A DNA stretch of 64,000 nucleotides from Metaphire vulgaris (lineage: Eukaryota; Annelida; Clitellata; Crassiclitellata; Megascolecidae), in assembly GCA_018105865.1 (NCBI GenBank), contig CM030856.1, forward strand, positions 10,144,253-10,208,252. Reading direction: 5' to 3'. This document shows positions 44,154 to 55,324 of this stretch, in pieces. A program made the translations under genes and the position numbers. The notes below the pieces were generated by a model, which was not told the origin of the DNA, ran no database searches, and saw only the letters and a program-made list of their open reading frames with translations. Within the stretch, counting starts at the first letter, position 1, and every line of letters starts with the position of its first letter.

Positions 44154-44195
44154 CCGAGTAGTCGTAGTAGTAGTAGTAGTTGTTGTTGTGGTGTT
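44075..44195. repeat. (ATT)n-(AGT)n microsatellite
   Basis: ATT repeats to about 44,115, then AGT repeats with a CCGAGTAGTCG interruption, ending 50 bp before exon 14. Confidence 0.9.
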
Positions 44196-44244
44196 ACTAT
44201 TGTTGTTTTAACGTCATCATTATGGTGCTATTACATATTGGCAG

Positions 44245-44645
44245 ACGTTGAATTGCTGAGGACGGAGGAGAGTGATTTCCATCGTGACCTGAATCATTGG
44301 ACATCGATGTCTGCGTCTCTTCAGTTTCTCCTCAATGTCTGCCTTATGTCCGCAATATTTCTTGCGTTTTTCGCCTCCTGTGACCAACTGGCAAGAGAGC
44401 TACTCGGCCGCCTGCGAACGACGCCTTCCAGCGTCGAAAACCCTCACGAAATAATCGTCCAAGGAGACGCCGCCGTCGTCGACAGCGGCAACAGCAGCAG
44501 CACGACACGACGTCACGAGTCGTGTGCCGTCGTCATCGAGCCCCGCCGTCGCCGTGGTCACGAGAACGACTCCGCCATTCATGATCTTGTCGAAACGAAG
44601 CTCATGAGTTCGACGTCAAACCGTTATGCAGAGACAAACGTTTAG
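44245..44645 (+). CDS. Exon 14: membrane span 5 and C-terminal tail
   Basis: After TATTGGCAG the frame reads VELLRTEESDFHRDLNHWTS and span 5 FLLNVCLMSAIFLAFFASCD. A cytoplasmic tail follows (QLARELLGRLR, a basic HxSCAVVIEPRRRRGHEND patch) and ends AETNV then TAG at 44,643-44,645. The last five residues, ETNV, could act as a C-terminal PDZ-binding motif (class I-like S/T at -2); this is inference. No AATAAA signal is seen within 200 bp downstream. Confidence 0.85.
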
Positions 44646-44746
44646 TTAAACAGCGATAGGATCATAGACAGAACGATTTTAAAAAGAACCGAGCGGCTGG
44701 CGTTTGCTTCTGGCTGTCAGGAATTTCACTAACTGTGGTCACTTTC

Positions 44747-44925
44747 CAGTGGCGGCTCCACCGGGGGGAGGGGGCCCGTGCCTCCTATTGACTGCCTGCC
44801 CCAGTGCCCCCAGTTGGGACCCTATACTTAATGCTACATACATTAAACAACAAATGGTTGGCCCCCATGATTAGAAGTTGCCACCCCAACGGCCCTCCAC
44901 ATGCCAAATCCTAGAGCCGCCACTG
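44747..44925. mobile_element. hAT MITE, CAGTGGCGGCTCCA family
   Basis: Ends are CAGTGGCGGCTCCACCGG and AGAGCCGCCACTG. The duplication TCACTTTC is exact. It lies 100 bp downstream of the stop codon of the membrane-protein gene. Confidence 0.9.
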
Positions 44926-44956
44926 TCACTTTCTGTTATAAGAAATGCGACGAGAG

Positions 44957-45310
44957 CAGTGACAGCTCCACATGGGGACCCGGGGCTGTGCCCAGGGATA
45001 TTTTTACGCCCCCTAACACATCCCAACCCCCAATTTGAGACCAACGCCCCGCAATCTCAGCTATGGGATGACCTTTTGTGCTTGTCAGACATTTTTGGCA
45101 GGGGTTACCCCAGAATTTAACGACACTCTCCAAGTTGATGATCCTAGAAATAAACCTGGTCGTGCCCCTTCTATTTAATGCCTGCCCCAGTGCCTCTGTT
45201 GGGACCCTATACTTACTACCACATACCTTTCAACTAATGGTTGGGCCCCCATGCTTAGAAGTTGTCACCCTAACGGTCCCCACGTTTGCCAAATTCTGGA
45301 GCCGCCACAG
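44957..45310. mobile_element. hAT MITE with nested GGGATATTT element
   Basis: Ends are CAGTGACAGCTCCACATGG and GGAGCCGCCACAG (mutated). Approximate duplication GACGAGAG/GATGGGAG. The nested copy at 44,993-45,158 has CAGGGATATTTTTACGCC and TAAACCTG ends. Confidence 0.75.
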
Positions 45311-45391
45311 GATGGGAGAAAGTCTTTAGGCGTGGACTTCTTATATTTCAATGCCTTTAATAATTAGGCTGGCTAAACCATAACAGGTCTC

Positions 45392-45515
45392 AGTGGCGTA
45401 GTCAGGATTCCCGGAATGGACTACAGGGGGGGGTCGACACTTTCGGGTAAAGTCTCATACGAGCAAAAAGGTTGATTTCTTCACACATTCATGTATTCAC
45501 TTCGATTATGCTATG
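45392..45515. mobile_element. Truncated CAGTGGCGTAGCCAGG-family MITE
   Basis: Starts CAGTGGCGTAGTCAGGATTC. It breaks off at the start of the next element and no right end is seen. Confidence 0.55.
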
Positions 45516-45519
45516 AGGT

Positions 45520-45896
45520 TGTCCATTTTACGTCAACAATACAATTTTTGGGCAATTTTTGACCCCTTCCCACATTGTCAACAACTGTCAAACTTCCAGT
45601 GACCCCCTATAAGTATGTCAAAAACTTTTGACCCTCCCCCAAGATCAGTGACGGGTCCCCTTTTGGTGATGATCCTCTTCCCTTTTTGCTTTATCAAATG
45701 TAAATGTGATGGTGGTGACCTTTATTACTTGTCAGGCTTTCCCCATTGTAATAAATAGTATTTCAGGAATTTCCTATTTTTTGATTATTTGTAGAAAGTG
45801 AAATTGTTGACGTCACCTCTTGAGCCCCCCTGTCAACAACTGTCAAGCTTTTTCAGGTCCCTCCCCTATTTTCTTGACGTAATTAATGGACAGATA
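45520..45896. mobile_element. Inverted-repeat element, TGTCCATTTTACGTCAA ends
   Basis: Left TTGTCCATTTTACGTCAACA and right TTGACGTAATTAATGGACAG are inverted copies. The interior is rich in GTCAACAACTGTCAA repeats. A fragment (CTGTCCATCAATTACGTCAA) is near 26,308. Confidence 0.7.
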
Positions 45897-46227
45897 ACAG
45901 AAACCCACTGTGAATAATCAGTCTTCAAGATTCTACTAAGTGACCAACAAAAATATACAGGCAGACCTTATTTGTTTGCCCGTCAGAAGCATTCTAAAAA
46001 GACCCATTTTGCCGTTTTTAGCCCATTAGATTTGAAAATCCAAGCACAGGCTGATAGCCACTTTACTACTAGCCTATATCAAACAAGGATATCAATTTTG
46101 TGAAGATTTTATGAGAAGAAAGATTCCATATTAGTACAAACTTTGTGATAAATATCCACATAAGTATATTTAACAGCTTAATTTCACAAAACACATATAC
46201 AATTATACATGTCTGTATTATTGCCAT

Positions 46228-46307
<80 letters not shown>

Positions 46308-46374
46308 TTTCCGGCATAAGCACATGCAGATCTATCTGTAATTATAATAAGCATAAGTATGTCATATAAGAATC
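45897..46374. other. Intergenic; (TA)n array
   Basis: AT-rich sequence with a pure (TA)n tract at about 46,233-46,300. No gene. Confidence 0.5.
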
Positions 46375-46728
46375 CAGTGGCAGTTCCAAGAATTCTTGGT
46401 TGGGAGATGCAAGGAATTTTTAGGAAGTTGGTGGGGATGCAATGAATTTCTAGGAAGTTGGTGGGGGGATGAAATGAAATCCTGAAAAGGTTGACAAGCA
46501 AAAAATGTCATTAACAGCGTTTTGCCCGACAAATGCAAGTAAAACTTGTTGATAAAGGCAGACAAGCAAAAAAGGTCATCAGTCCTGTTTTGCACACAAA
46601 TACCCAACGGACAAGTGGCGGCATAGAGACTCGGACTGGTAACCGCACCCCCCCCCAAAACACTGACAAGCAAAAAAATCTCGGTGGGGGAATGCACCCC
46701 AGTCATCCCCAACATGGAACTGCCCCTG
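46375..46728. mobile_element. hAT MITE, CAGTGGCGGTTCCAGG family
   Basis: Starts CAGTGGCAGTTCCAAGAATT and ends AACATGGAACTGCCCCTG. The duplication TAAGAATC is exact on both sides. Several GACAAGCAAAAAAGGTCATC cores lie at 46,491-46,680. Confidence 0.9.
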
Positions 46729-46839
46729 TAAGAATCTAATCAATGTTGACTCCTTATTCAGAGATTCCAAATTTGAACTACAATAGATTTTATAAATATT
46801 AAAGAGACCATTATAAATATTCTTCCTTCTGCACACATA

Positions 46840-46929
46840 TATATATATATTTATATATCACATGATAATATGTATATCATATGATCAAACATTTATCATA
46901 CATACATCATACATATTATATCATATGAT

Positions 46930-47021
<92 letters not shown>

Positions 47022-47025
47022 GGCT
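46840..47025. repeat. (TA)n array and ATCATATGAT palindromes
   Basis: ATATCATATGATCA-type repeats (46,860-46,935) are followed by more than 80 bp of TA. Confidence 0.9.
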
Positions 47026-47229
47026 GTATAATTATGATGCATGTATACATGAGACAGATCTTTGAAAGATCGTGAAAGTATCGAGGTGTTTAGACAAAGT
47101 CCGAAGATGAGACGACATACACTAATCCTCAATCACGCACATTTTTACCTCTGTACGACCCTTTAGCCATTAAAAAAAATCATTTGAACAGCTTTTGGTG
47201 AATATGAATTGATTTTGGATTACGCTGCT

Positions 47230-47362
47230 TAGGATCCATCCATATAGTACGTACGCACTGACTGAGGGAGGTTGGATTTATGGGATTTTGCATATGTATG
47301 TGGCCAAAGGGGGGAGCTGGGGTTTAAAATATGCCTTTTTGCGTACGTACTGTATGGATGAG
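47230..47362. mobile_element. MITE with CATCCATATAGTACGTACGC ends
   Basis: Left CATCCATATAGTACGTACGC and right GCGTACGTACTGTATGGATG are inverted repeats of about 21 bp around a 90-bp core. A partial copy (ATCATCCATATAGTACATAT) is at about 58,488. Confidence 0.75.
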
Positions 47363-48145
47363 TCGTTACTTATTTACAGGCAAATTATGGTTGGTAAAAG
47401 CTTTGGGGCAAATTGTTAAGATAAAGACCCCTGTACGATTACATAACGGGAAAAACAAGCATGAATTCTCTCACGTACGTACCAAAAGTCAACACATCGA
47501 CCGTACTTTCCGCATGCAGATAAAACAGTGCGCAGGAGAGCAAACGAGCACAGGGTCCCAGAAAAATCCACCTATAAGTGGTCCCAAAACAAAAGTTATC
47601 TTACATGCAATCACGTGCAGCAGCAGCAACGACGCGCACATTTATAAACCCGATAATTTACACTGACTGAGGATTCCATTACTTGTTAAACTTCTCCGCG
47701 ACTCTTTCTTCCCAGTGCACAGAATGCATCGTCATCATTTTATCTATCCTGTTGCCTATAACGGCAACATGTACGAATCTAAGTGACAGATTGCCAGGGC
47801 CCCGTGGCTGCCAGCAAAAGTACCATCAATAGCGTGATGCAGATTCACTTTGCTTTGAGGAAGATCTTAAACAAAACAACAAAAACAATAAAATCCTTGA
47901 TAGCAGCCAAAAGAACAGTAACAACCACAAGAAATACTAAACTACCAACACAAAACTACCAAAACAATCAAATTTCTTTATAATCATCATGATCATGATC
48001 ATCATCATCATCCAAGGCCTCATTGCCTGCTGGTGTATGCCATCTCTACGGTGTGTTACCAGTCTTTCCTGTTTGGAATGAACACACATGATGAAGCAAA
48101 GGTAATGAATAACACAGTTAAATCAACAACAGATTAAAAACGGGC
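47363..48145. other. Intergenic or kinase 3' end; no exon identified
   Basis: Exon 48,367-48,554 of the kinase ends in a donor, so at least one further exon should lie to the left. No candidate stands out here. The frame open at 47,331-47,666 on the plus strand has no motif. An ATC repeat is at 47,985-48,012. Confidence 0.4.
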
Positions 48146-48356
48146 GCAAGATGGCAGAGTGGGATATGTGCTGGAGCGGTGGGCTGACAGAGTGGGTTCA
48201 AGCCCCCTCTTAGCACCCCTAGTGGCTTTCACACAGGCAGTGAATGCCTCCTAAGCCACTTCAACCCCTTAACCTTGTATATAACTGTAACTCAATGTAA
48301 AATGGACAGATATATCCGGGATCCCCAGTTAAGGGGTTAAATCACGCCATAGTAAA
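48146..48356 (+). mobile_element. tRNA-derived SINE (family B), interrupted
   Basis: GCAAGATGGCAGAGTGGGAT (A-box region), GGTGGGCTGACAGAG and B box GGTTCAAGCCC, then GAATGCCTCCTAAGCCACTT. A 72-bp TTAA element interrupts it at 48,265-48,336. It ends about 10 bp from the splice donor of the last kinase exon found. Confidence 0.75.
48265..48336. mobile_element. 72-bp TTAA mini-MITE (piggyBac-like)
   Basis: CCCCTTAACC ... CCCAGTTAAGGGG, flanked by TCAA (mutated) and TTAA. The interior ATGGACAGATATATCCGGGA is the inverse of the copy at 25.7 kb. The same length of 72 bp suggests recent activity of a very short element. Confidence 0.75.
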
Positions 48357-48366
48357 GGTAACTCAC

Positions 48367-48554
48367 CTGAAAGCTCTCTCCACCGCCGCATTTACCTCCG
48401 ACTCGGGCAACGTCTGACCGGCGACGTTTCGTATGACGCTAGCGACAAAATCATCTACCATGTCGGGTGACGACCGGTCTAAAGTGTGAAAGGCAACACG
48501 AAGCTCGTTCATGGCACCAGGTGCAGCATCTGGAGACCCATTCACAGTTCTAAG
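48367..48554 (-). CDS. STK24/25/26: GCK-III kinase: C-terminal dimerisation exon
   Basis: The minus strand encodes LRTVNGSPDAAPGAMNELRV, AFHTLDRSSPDMVDDFVASV, IRNVAGQTLPESEVNAAVER, AF. The pattern ELRxAF...SPxMVDDFVxxVIRN corresponds to the helical C-terminal region that mediates dimerisation and CCM3/PDCD10 binding in GCK-III kinases. Acceptor GTTTCAG and donor CTTTCAG|GTGAGT, phase 0 in and 2 out. The donor means the stop codon is in an exon not identified. Confidence 0.88.
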
Positions 48555-48694
48555 CTGAAACCAACAGACTGCCGTCTTAAGGCATACATCGACAACTAGA
48601 CGACATCATTCGTACAGCTGAAGTCAATTTTACCGAAACGACGATGGGTGAGTGGATGGATTGGAAGAGGATCTGCATGTGGCAGGGCTGAATC

Positions 48695-48822
48695 TCAATG
48701 GAAAAACTGACGGAAGACACCGAATGACTTGGGAAGAAATAGCAAAGGACAGAGAACTTTGGAGAGATGTCATAGAGAAGTCGATAGCTGGACACAGCTG
48801 GAGGACAAAGACCTGACCTGAC
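48695..48822 (+). mobile_element. LINE C-terminal tail remnant
   Basis: The plus strand encodes NGKTDGRHRMTWEEIAKDRE then LWRDVIEKSIAGHSW and a stop, the usual W-E-x-A-KDR-x-W end of LINE polyproteins. It lies in a kinase intron, antisense to the gene. Confidence 0.65.
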
Positions 48823-49292
48823 CTGACTTCACTTAACAAATCAGATTTAATCTAATCTAATCCAATCTTAAACTTCTATAGCACCACTTCACAATGCACA
48901 GGCGCATCAGCCGATGGCACACCAAATCAAAATCAGACAAGGTCCAGGTCAAATCCATGATGTCCGGTCAAACAACCAGATGACAACCTAATAGTCTATG
49001 GTGGATAATCCAGGTCAAAAAGAGTAAAATCATTTAAACATAATTCTGTGCATATATGTATAAATATATATATATAAATAAATAAATATATATATGTATA
49101 TATATATATATATCTGCACCATTAACTACCTTTAGCTATCTACATTTAATTACTGGAATATCCTCCATTTGATTAATTCAATTTTCATTTTATCATGATC
49201 TTCAAATTTCTTTTGTAATCCACTAACATAACAATGTGCAACTATCCTATTTCAAAGAGATTCATTTAAGTTGTCACTGCCGATACACTAAC

Positions 49293-49382
49293 CTCATTTA
49301 GCAATGGCAAAATGACTGAAAGACCTTTAGAAGAAGATGGCGACGAAGTGGCTTGGCTTGAAGATCCGTGTGAATTAAGATT
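49293..49382 (-). CDS. STK24/25/26: GCK-III kinase: pre-dimerisation exon
   Basis: Encodes NLNSHGSSSQATSSPSSSKG then LSVILPLLNE. The LSxILPLLxEL stretch aligns with the conserved LSTIISPLFAELK start of the C-terminal region in STK24. 90 bp, phase 0 both ends, donor GAG|GTTAGT, acceptor TTGTCAG. Confidence 0.88.
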
Positions 49383-49473
49383 CTGACAACATAAATTGAG
49401 ATTGTTAACATGCCATATAAAAAAAATCCCTATTGAAACTCCTAAATGGGTTTCAATAATATCAGCTAAGACC

Positions 49474-49547
49474 GTTGACAATCAACTAAACAATCAACTA
49501 AACAATCAATTATAATTGTTTAGTTGATTGTTTAGTTGATTGTCAAC
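49474..49547. repeat. Near-perfect 74-bp palindrome
   Basis: Arms GTTGACAATCAACTAAACAA... and ...TTGTTTAGTTGATTGTCAAC are complementary over about 33 bp, with a short ATTATAAT centre. Each arm contains the 11-bp unit AATCAACTAAAC twice. It lies in the intron just upstream (in gene sense) of the 49.3-kb exon. Confidence 0.9.
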
Positions 49548-49559
49548 TGTCAACAGATA

Positions 49560-49690
49560 ATTATCTGTCTAAAGATACTTTAATACATTAAAGTACAGTA
49601 TAAGATACTTTACACTAGATACTAAGCCCATTATACTAGATACTAAGTCTAAGATACTTTAATGCATTAAAGTATCTTTAGTGCTTGAAA
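49560..49690. repeat. AGATACTTTAATGCATTAAAGTATCT palindromes
   Basis: Two copies of a palindrome around ACTTTAATGCATTAAAGT (about 49,570 and 49,653-49,680) flank ACTAGATACTAAG direct repeats. The origin is unknown. Confidence 0.7.
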
Positions 49691-50950
49691 GTTACACATC
49701 AGAGAACTGCTACAAATTGAAACCTTGGCCTCTTATTCCATGTTAAAAGGCACAATAATTCTTACATACGTTCTAGTAAAATGGCAATTTTAAAGGAATT
49801 CTAGCTACACAACAAGGGATATAGATGTAGGCAGCTGAAACACATTAATGAATAAAACTTTAAACTTTTTAAAACTTTAAAACACAAATTCTAAAATTGC
49901 TGGCAGCATTATCTAGAACTGCTTCACATTCATGTAAAAGTTGAATGCTGAGCCACACCAAACAAAACATTGAAATTCTATTTATATGCATAATAAATGT
50001 CAGGAAATTTTAAGGTAGAAAGTTTAAATAAAATTCTGAATCTTATTCAGCAATATAAGATACATCAATGCAATTTTGCTACATCTTACAATTATTACAA
50101 ATGCATTCACATATGCAATTATGCATATCATTCAATAAGTTTTGCTCACACCAGCATCACATTTCACCATAAATAAAAATAAAAACAAAGCCTGGTTTGC
50201 CTAAACGAAGACAGCCCTGAGTCAAGCCTCAGCCTTTCACTGATGAAAAATCACCAAGTTCCAAAATACAAAAAGAACCTTACAGCACGACCATATTTCT
50301 TCATGCTGCCAGAGGGCCCGAAGTTAACTTGGTATTTATAAGAGTTGAATTCATGGATTAATTAACTCTGGTGAGTTTATTTGGAAGCATTCTTGCAAAG
50401 AGAACTGCAATTTCTCACAGAATGAATACAAGTATAAAACACATGCAAGCACTCGGTGTAAGGAAAACAATCAACCGTTCCAAATGTCATAAAAGAACGT
50501 TCCACTTAAAATTAATAACACACAAAGAAAAAGCCACACACTCACAAAGAAAATGCAAAGAGATACAGAATAGTTGTAGTCGCAAAGGTACTGTTAGCAA
50601 CAACAACAACAACAACAACAACAGCGGTTGCAATACAATTTTTTTATAAAACATCTCATTCAGGACAGTAACAACATTTTATATGCAAAGAGAGCTCAAC
50701 TGGGCAACACAGCAAACATCGGAGTAACCATTGCACTGAATTCACAAGGGACAGCATCAAACCAACACCATTCCTCATGGAGACATAGACATTCGAACAG
50801 AGACTTAGACATTCGGACGGAGACATGGAGACATAGACGCATTCGGACGGACGAATGCCACATCATACACCAACAACCAAACAGCCGTGGACTGCATGCA
50901 GGTAAACAGACTGACCAAACACTGACCCCGCCAACCGGGAGGTCATTGAC

Positions 50951-51166
50951 CTCAAACGGTTGCCAGGACGATGCACCCTCAAGAGAAAACTGCTGGCTGA
51001 AGCGTTTCAGCCGGCCAGAATCTCTGCTGCCTCCCTTTCTAAAGCCTCCGGTGGCATCATCGCTGCTGCTGGACGAACGTTGCATCAGCGGCTTCGGCAA
51101 CAGAGACAGGAGACTGAAATGGCGGTTAAGACCTCTACTGGCAGCCACTTCTGTTCTGGACGTCTT
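50951..51166 (-). CDS. STK24/25/26: GCK-III kinase: extra linker exon (72 residues)
   Basis: Encodes KTSRTEVAASRGLNRHFSLL, SLLPKPLMQRSSSSSDDATG, GFRKGGSRDSGRLKRFSQQF, SLEGASSWQPFE. Acceptor TTCACTAG, donor GAG|GTCAAT, exactly 216 bp and phase 0 both sides, so it inserts cleanly. It is basic and serine-rich. I know of no vertebrate counterpart at this place. The phase and open frame support it, but function is unknown and it could be alternatively spliced. Confidence 0.7.
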
Positions 51167-51669
51167 CTAGTGAATATAACATTGGTTGAGCATAAACAAA
51201 ACAAAAGCTATATTCACAAAACTATAAAGTTCAGAAAGTGAAAGCATTAATTGTTAGTAACAAAACGATTAATTCAGAGAGATTTGTCAATAACATGCCA
51301 CAATAGTAACAGCTAATTTTTATTGTTACTTCATAGTCAAGTAAGTTTTTTCTAGCTTTCACATGAATATGAATTAATTATCTAATATATTTTTAATTTT
51401 AAAAATGTCATCAATCATGAAAATATACCACTTGATCAACTTCAACAAAAACGTGATATAGTGAAAATAAAAAACTGTTTCAACATATACACGTGGGCCA
51501 ATGTAGATCATAAAATTTTTACAATTTACAATAAGAAACAAGAACTGACATGAAAAGAAACTATTACTGCAATTTGCTGAAAGATATCCCTTCACAAAAA
51601 TGTTAAGCATTTTGTTTCTAAATTAGTCTAAAAAATTGGTAACTACTAACTAATAAGCGGTGTTGAAAA

Positions 51670-52130
51670 ATAATATTTCATTATGAAAAAACTGCTTCCT
51701 CCCGCTTTCTATGCCATGCATTCACACTCAAAACTGATGAGGCAGTGGTACTGTTTCTCATGGCAAGTACCAGATCCATCCTCATTACAGAAACCATTGG
51801 TACCAAAAACCAGTGCTTTTTTCTAGGAAAAAAGGCTTGGGAACTCATTTCCAGGGCCGTCATCAAGAGAAATTCCAGGTCCTTGGGCAGAGCAGTGACG
51901 GACCCCTACAAAGTTTTGACACTTTATTTTTAGCGGTGATGACCTTTTTTAGTCATCAAGTGTCAAAAAGTGGTGATGACCTTTTTGCTCATCAACAAAA
52001 ACAGGTGTGGGAACGCCATGCCTATATGTTCCCAAATGCATTATTCCATATCCATAATTATATATACAATCTGGCAAAAAAAGGTGTGGGAACGCCGTTC
52101 CCATGTGTTCCCACTGAAAAAAGCCCTGCC
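51670..52130. mobile_element. Tandem copies of a TE-like block (unclassified)
   Basis: GGTGATGACCTTTTTGCTCA, GTGTGGGAACGCCATGCC and GTTCCCACTGAAAAAAGCCC-type phrases repeat two or three times between 51,820 and 52,130. The GATGACCTTTTTGCT core is shared with several MITE families. Confidence 0.5.
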
Positions 52131-52690
52131 AAAAACTACTTCCCTACTTACTGATTGATACTGGTATTACGTACCATTTCATGTGCACACAACACAGCAA
52201 ATAGAGCCTGTAAAATGAATGGGAGACTATTAATATAATAACCATTGTGGAATACTTGAGTACATGGTAAACTTCTGGCAAATCCTGAAAAGCTATATGC
52301 AACACTAAAGTATAAGAAACCAACATGTAGCATGTAACCACAATCAATTATTATATAATAATGGGCTATAAAACACCTTGAAACCATTATAAATGTACAA
52401 TCTGAAGGATGGAAAACAGCAATAAGCTAGACTGAAAAAGGAATCAACAGCATGCCAACATATGTCAACATATATACGATTTTTCATCTATAAAATAAAT
52501 TTCTTACCTAAACATGTATCTCAAATTCAATAGTCAGTCTCAAGGAAGACATAAAAATTCAATTCAATTTTGATATATCCAGAATCAGAGAATGTGTTCA
52601 CACAGTCCAATTTTACTTGGAGTCAAAAACTCCAATTCATGGACCACATACTGGAATCCACTGCATAATACATGTTTTCGCGAAACTCAC

Positions 52691-52861
52691 TTGGTCCTCA
52701 GCAAGAAATGCTTCATTCATGTGATCCTTAAAATGCGCCACATCACCAAATGGCAAATCAAAACTCCTGGGCATTTCATCGGAGATGCCCTCGAGCAAAA
52801 TGGCGCTGCTTTCGAGGGCATCGACTCCCCCAGAATCTTCATCCAAAATGGCATTTCTACG
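52691..52861 (-). CDS. STK24/25/26: GCK-III kinase: acidic linker exon
   Basis: Encodes RRNAILDEDSGGVDALESSA, ILLEGISDEMPRSFDLPFGD, VAHFKDHMNEAFLAEDQ. Acceptor GGTTTTCAG, donor CAA|GTGAGT, 171 bp, phase 0. It is acidic with alternating hydrophobics. It lies between the kinase domain and the C-terminal dimerisation region. Confidence 0.8.
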
Positions 52862-53137
52862 CTGAAAACCACAGTAAAATCAACAAAAAATCGCATTCAC
52901 CGATACCGGGCCAAAAAATAACATCCAAATTCTCAACAGTCAGCAACTTTGTGATTTCATGAATATAAGATTTGAGCTAGACCTAATCAGGAAACAGAAT
53001 GGAATACAAGCAAATTGATAGAATATAACAGAACACTGGTATCTAGGAAGAAGAACAAATGTGCAACATCAAATGGCAAGCAGCAAAGATATTACTACAT
53101 CTGTACAGTTCCTAACAAACAGTAACATGGCAACCAA

Positions 53138-53282
53138 CTTCGAGTTGTTCTTATTGAACCTTAAAACGCATTTATTTCGTATATCGTATGACTGCCTTTT
53201 GTAAAACGCTCTTGCCTTTGGCCTTGGCCATGCTATAGTGCTACATAAATTATCAAGTAGAATAGAATAGAATAGAATAGTA
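53138..53282 (+). mobile_element. LINE tail with (AATAG)n end
   Basis: The plus strand reads FELFLLNLKTHLFRISYDCL then stops, like the FKxxLKTxLF terminal motif of LINE proteins. It is followed by GGCCATGCTATAGTGCTACA and (AATAG)n. Related to the copy at 55,363-55,557. Confidence 0.65.
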
Positions 53283-53397
53283 AGTCTTATTCCATACATT
53301 TAGGATGACCGTCTGTGCTCTGGAGGTAGGAGAGTTATTATATCATTGGATTTAATGACTAAATGGTAGAATTTGCAGAACAAATTAGGAAACTTAC

Positions 53398-53478
53398 AAA
53401 GAGCTCGCACTCGCGCATTTCTGCAAGAAGAGCTTCGTGCAGCGGTGGCAGTGAGCCAAGAGAGCACCAGAGAACCCT
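53398..53478 (-). CDS. STK24/25/26: GCK-III kinase: short linker exon
   Basis: Encodes RVLWCSLGSLPPLHEALLAE then MRECELF. Acceptor TGTTTTACAG, donor TTT|GTAAGT, 81 bp, phase 0 both ends. Heptad-like leucines suggest a short helix. It may be alternative, since skipping keeps the frame. Confidence 0.75.
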
Positions 53479-55324
53479 CTGTAAAACAGAGCCTGTGTAT
53501 AATAATCATAGCGTCAGGTTTGCTCCAAACTGCACAGAAACTCTTGTAGGTGTCAAAGACCATTGCAGACAAAGAGGGTGACAAAGAACCTTGCATGCAG
53601 GAACATGGAAACAAAGACTCCTCCTCCTCGCCCACCATCCAGTCAAAATGTTAAGAGTTTCAAACAAAACCCAGCACAGGCAACTGGAAGACAACATGAA
53701 CGTATCACGACCAAGTCTCAGTACATGCAAGTTATTCACGAAAAGTTACAAATATTCTGAAAGAATTAAAGGATAACGACACATTACACTTGACCTCAAA
53801 ATTTAAAAAATTCATCATGAATATATTAATCATCATGAATATTAATCACCTGAAATAATGCACACTTTACCAATGATAATTAAAGTAACAGGAGGCATGC
53901 ACAATCCAATATTTCCCATGTCAGCAAGTACAGAGACACATAAAGAAATCCAGAAAGCTTTTAATAAGCCAATTTACATACAAGGATCTAATGCAACCAA
54001 CTTAGGAGCTGATCAAATAAATCAGTTTTCTTTTTCCCCTTTCAGTGCTATAGTATCAACAGTAATATATATATATATATATATATATATCACATTTATT
54101 CAAATAATATATATCACATTTATTCAAATCTGCCATCACATTAATGGTATAATCTAACCCTACTGTAGAAAATTCAACCAGTTTGACAAAATCAATGTAA
54201 GAGTCAACACATTGAAAGTACTAGCATAACTACAGTGTACATTCAATAAACAGGATGCAACAAATCATAATCCACATACAAATGGCACAGCAAAGATGAC
54301 AGAAGCCAAGAATTTTCTCAGCAAAACCAGTAGTAACTCAAGCATGAAACTGTCACCAGCACATTTAAAGACAATAAAAAAATATCCCAACTATAAGAAG
54401 ACACGCAAGTATTTGAATAACCGCAAGTCACTTATACAATTAACAGCTAATACACGAAGAAAGGAAATGCCATTTTTTCCTGAAACTGAACACTACACCC
54501 CACAAAAGTCATTTCTCCATAGTTTTTCAAGACAAAGCTTTCATTTCTAAACAGCAACCACACTTTGAATCGTCTATGTATTTGTATATTGGAAGATCAA
54601 AGAGAAAATGTCAAACCAGAACTCTAGATGATAAAATCTGTAAAACACCCGGACATGCATCAAAAGTGGAGACACAAGACCAGAAACTGCACAATATAGT
54701 TACAGACACAGCGGCAAACTATTTCTTTACAATCATTTCCTTTCAATTCCCGAATTTCCCAAGAGGTAAAAAAAACTTGAAATTAACAACCTGCATACAA
54801 GCAACGTAACTCATAACCAATTTCTAAAGAAAATAAGTAATTCCACAACCAATGTTACAAATTAATACAGCTTAAAATCTCTTCGTCAATGCAACAAGAT
54901 GGAACTCTGCTTTCACTCGTATCCGGACCGCACTCATTCAGCCTACCATCAAAGGCAATAAGCACCCGTGCCTATACAACCCTACACTGTAGTTTCAACC
55001 AAATGATGTTATGTCTGTAGTAAAACATGTTGGTCACCAGATTATATAGCTCTCCAAATCATCATTTAAAATGTGATTAATTAATTTCTAATTTCTAACC
55101 AAATAAACTCTTTAGAATTCTTCAAAAGTTACAAAAAAATTATATGCATATGGTAAGCATATAGTCTAAATCCACGACTCAGATCACATTTCACTAAAGT
55201 AAAAGAACTTAAGAGTGAAAGCTAAGAAAAAGACATACAAAGAACGGAAGAGATGATTCATGCTGCAACATGACCTTTAGGTGAATGAATAGTCACAATC
55301 ATCTCAAAGCTAAAGCTGGTAATA
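53479..55324. other. Kinase intron, no exon recognised
   Basis: AT-rich intron with a (TA)n tract at 54,063-54,090 followed by a duplicated CACATTTATTCAAAT phrase. No phase-consistent exon on the minus strand was found. Confidence 0.5.
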
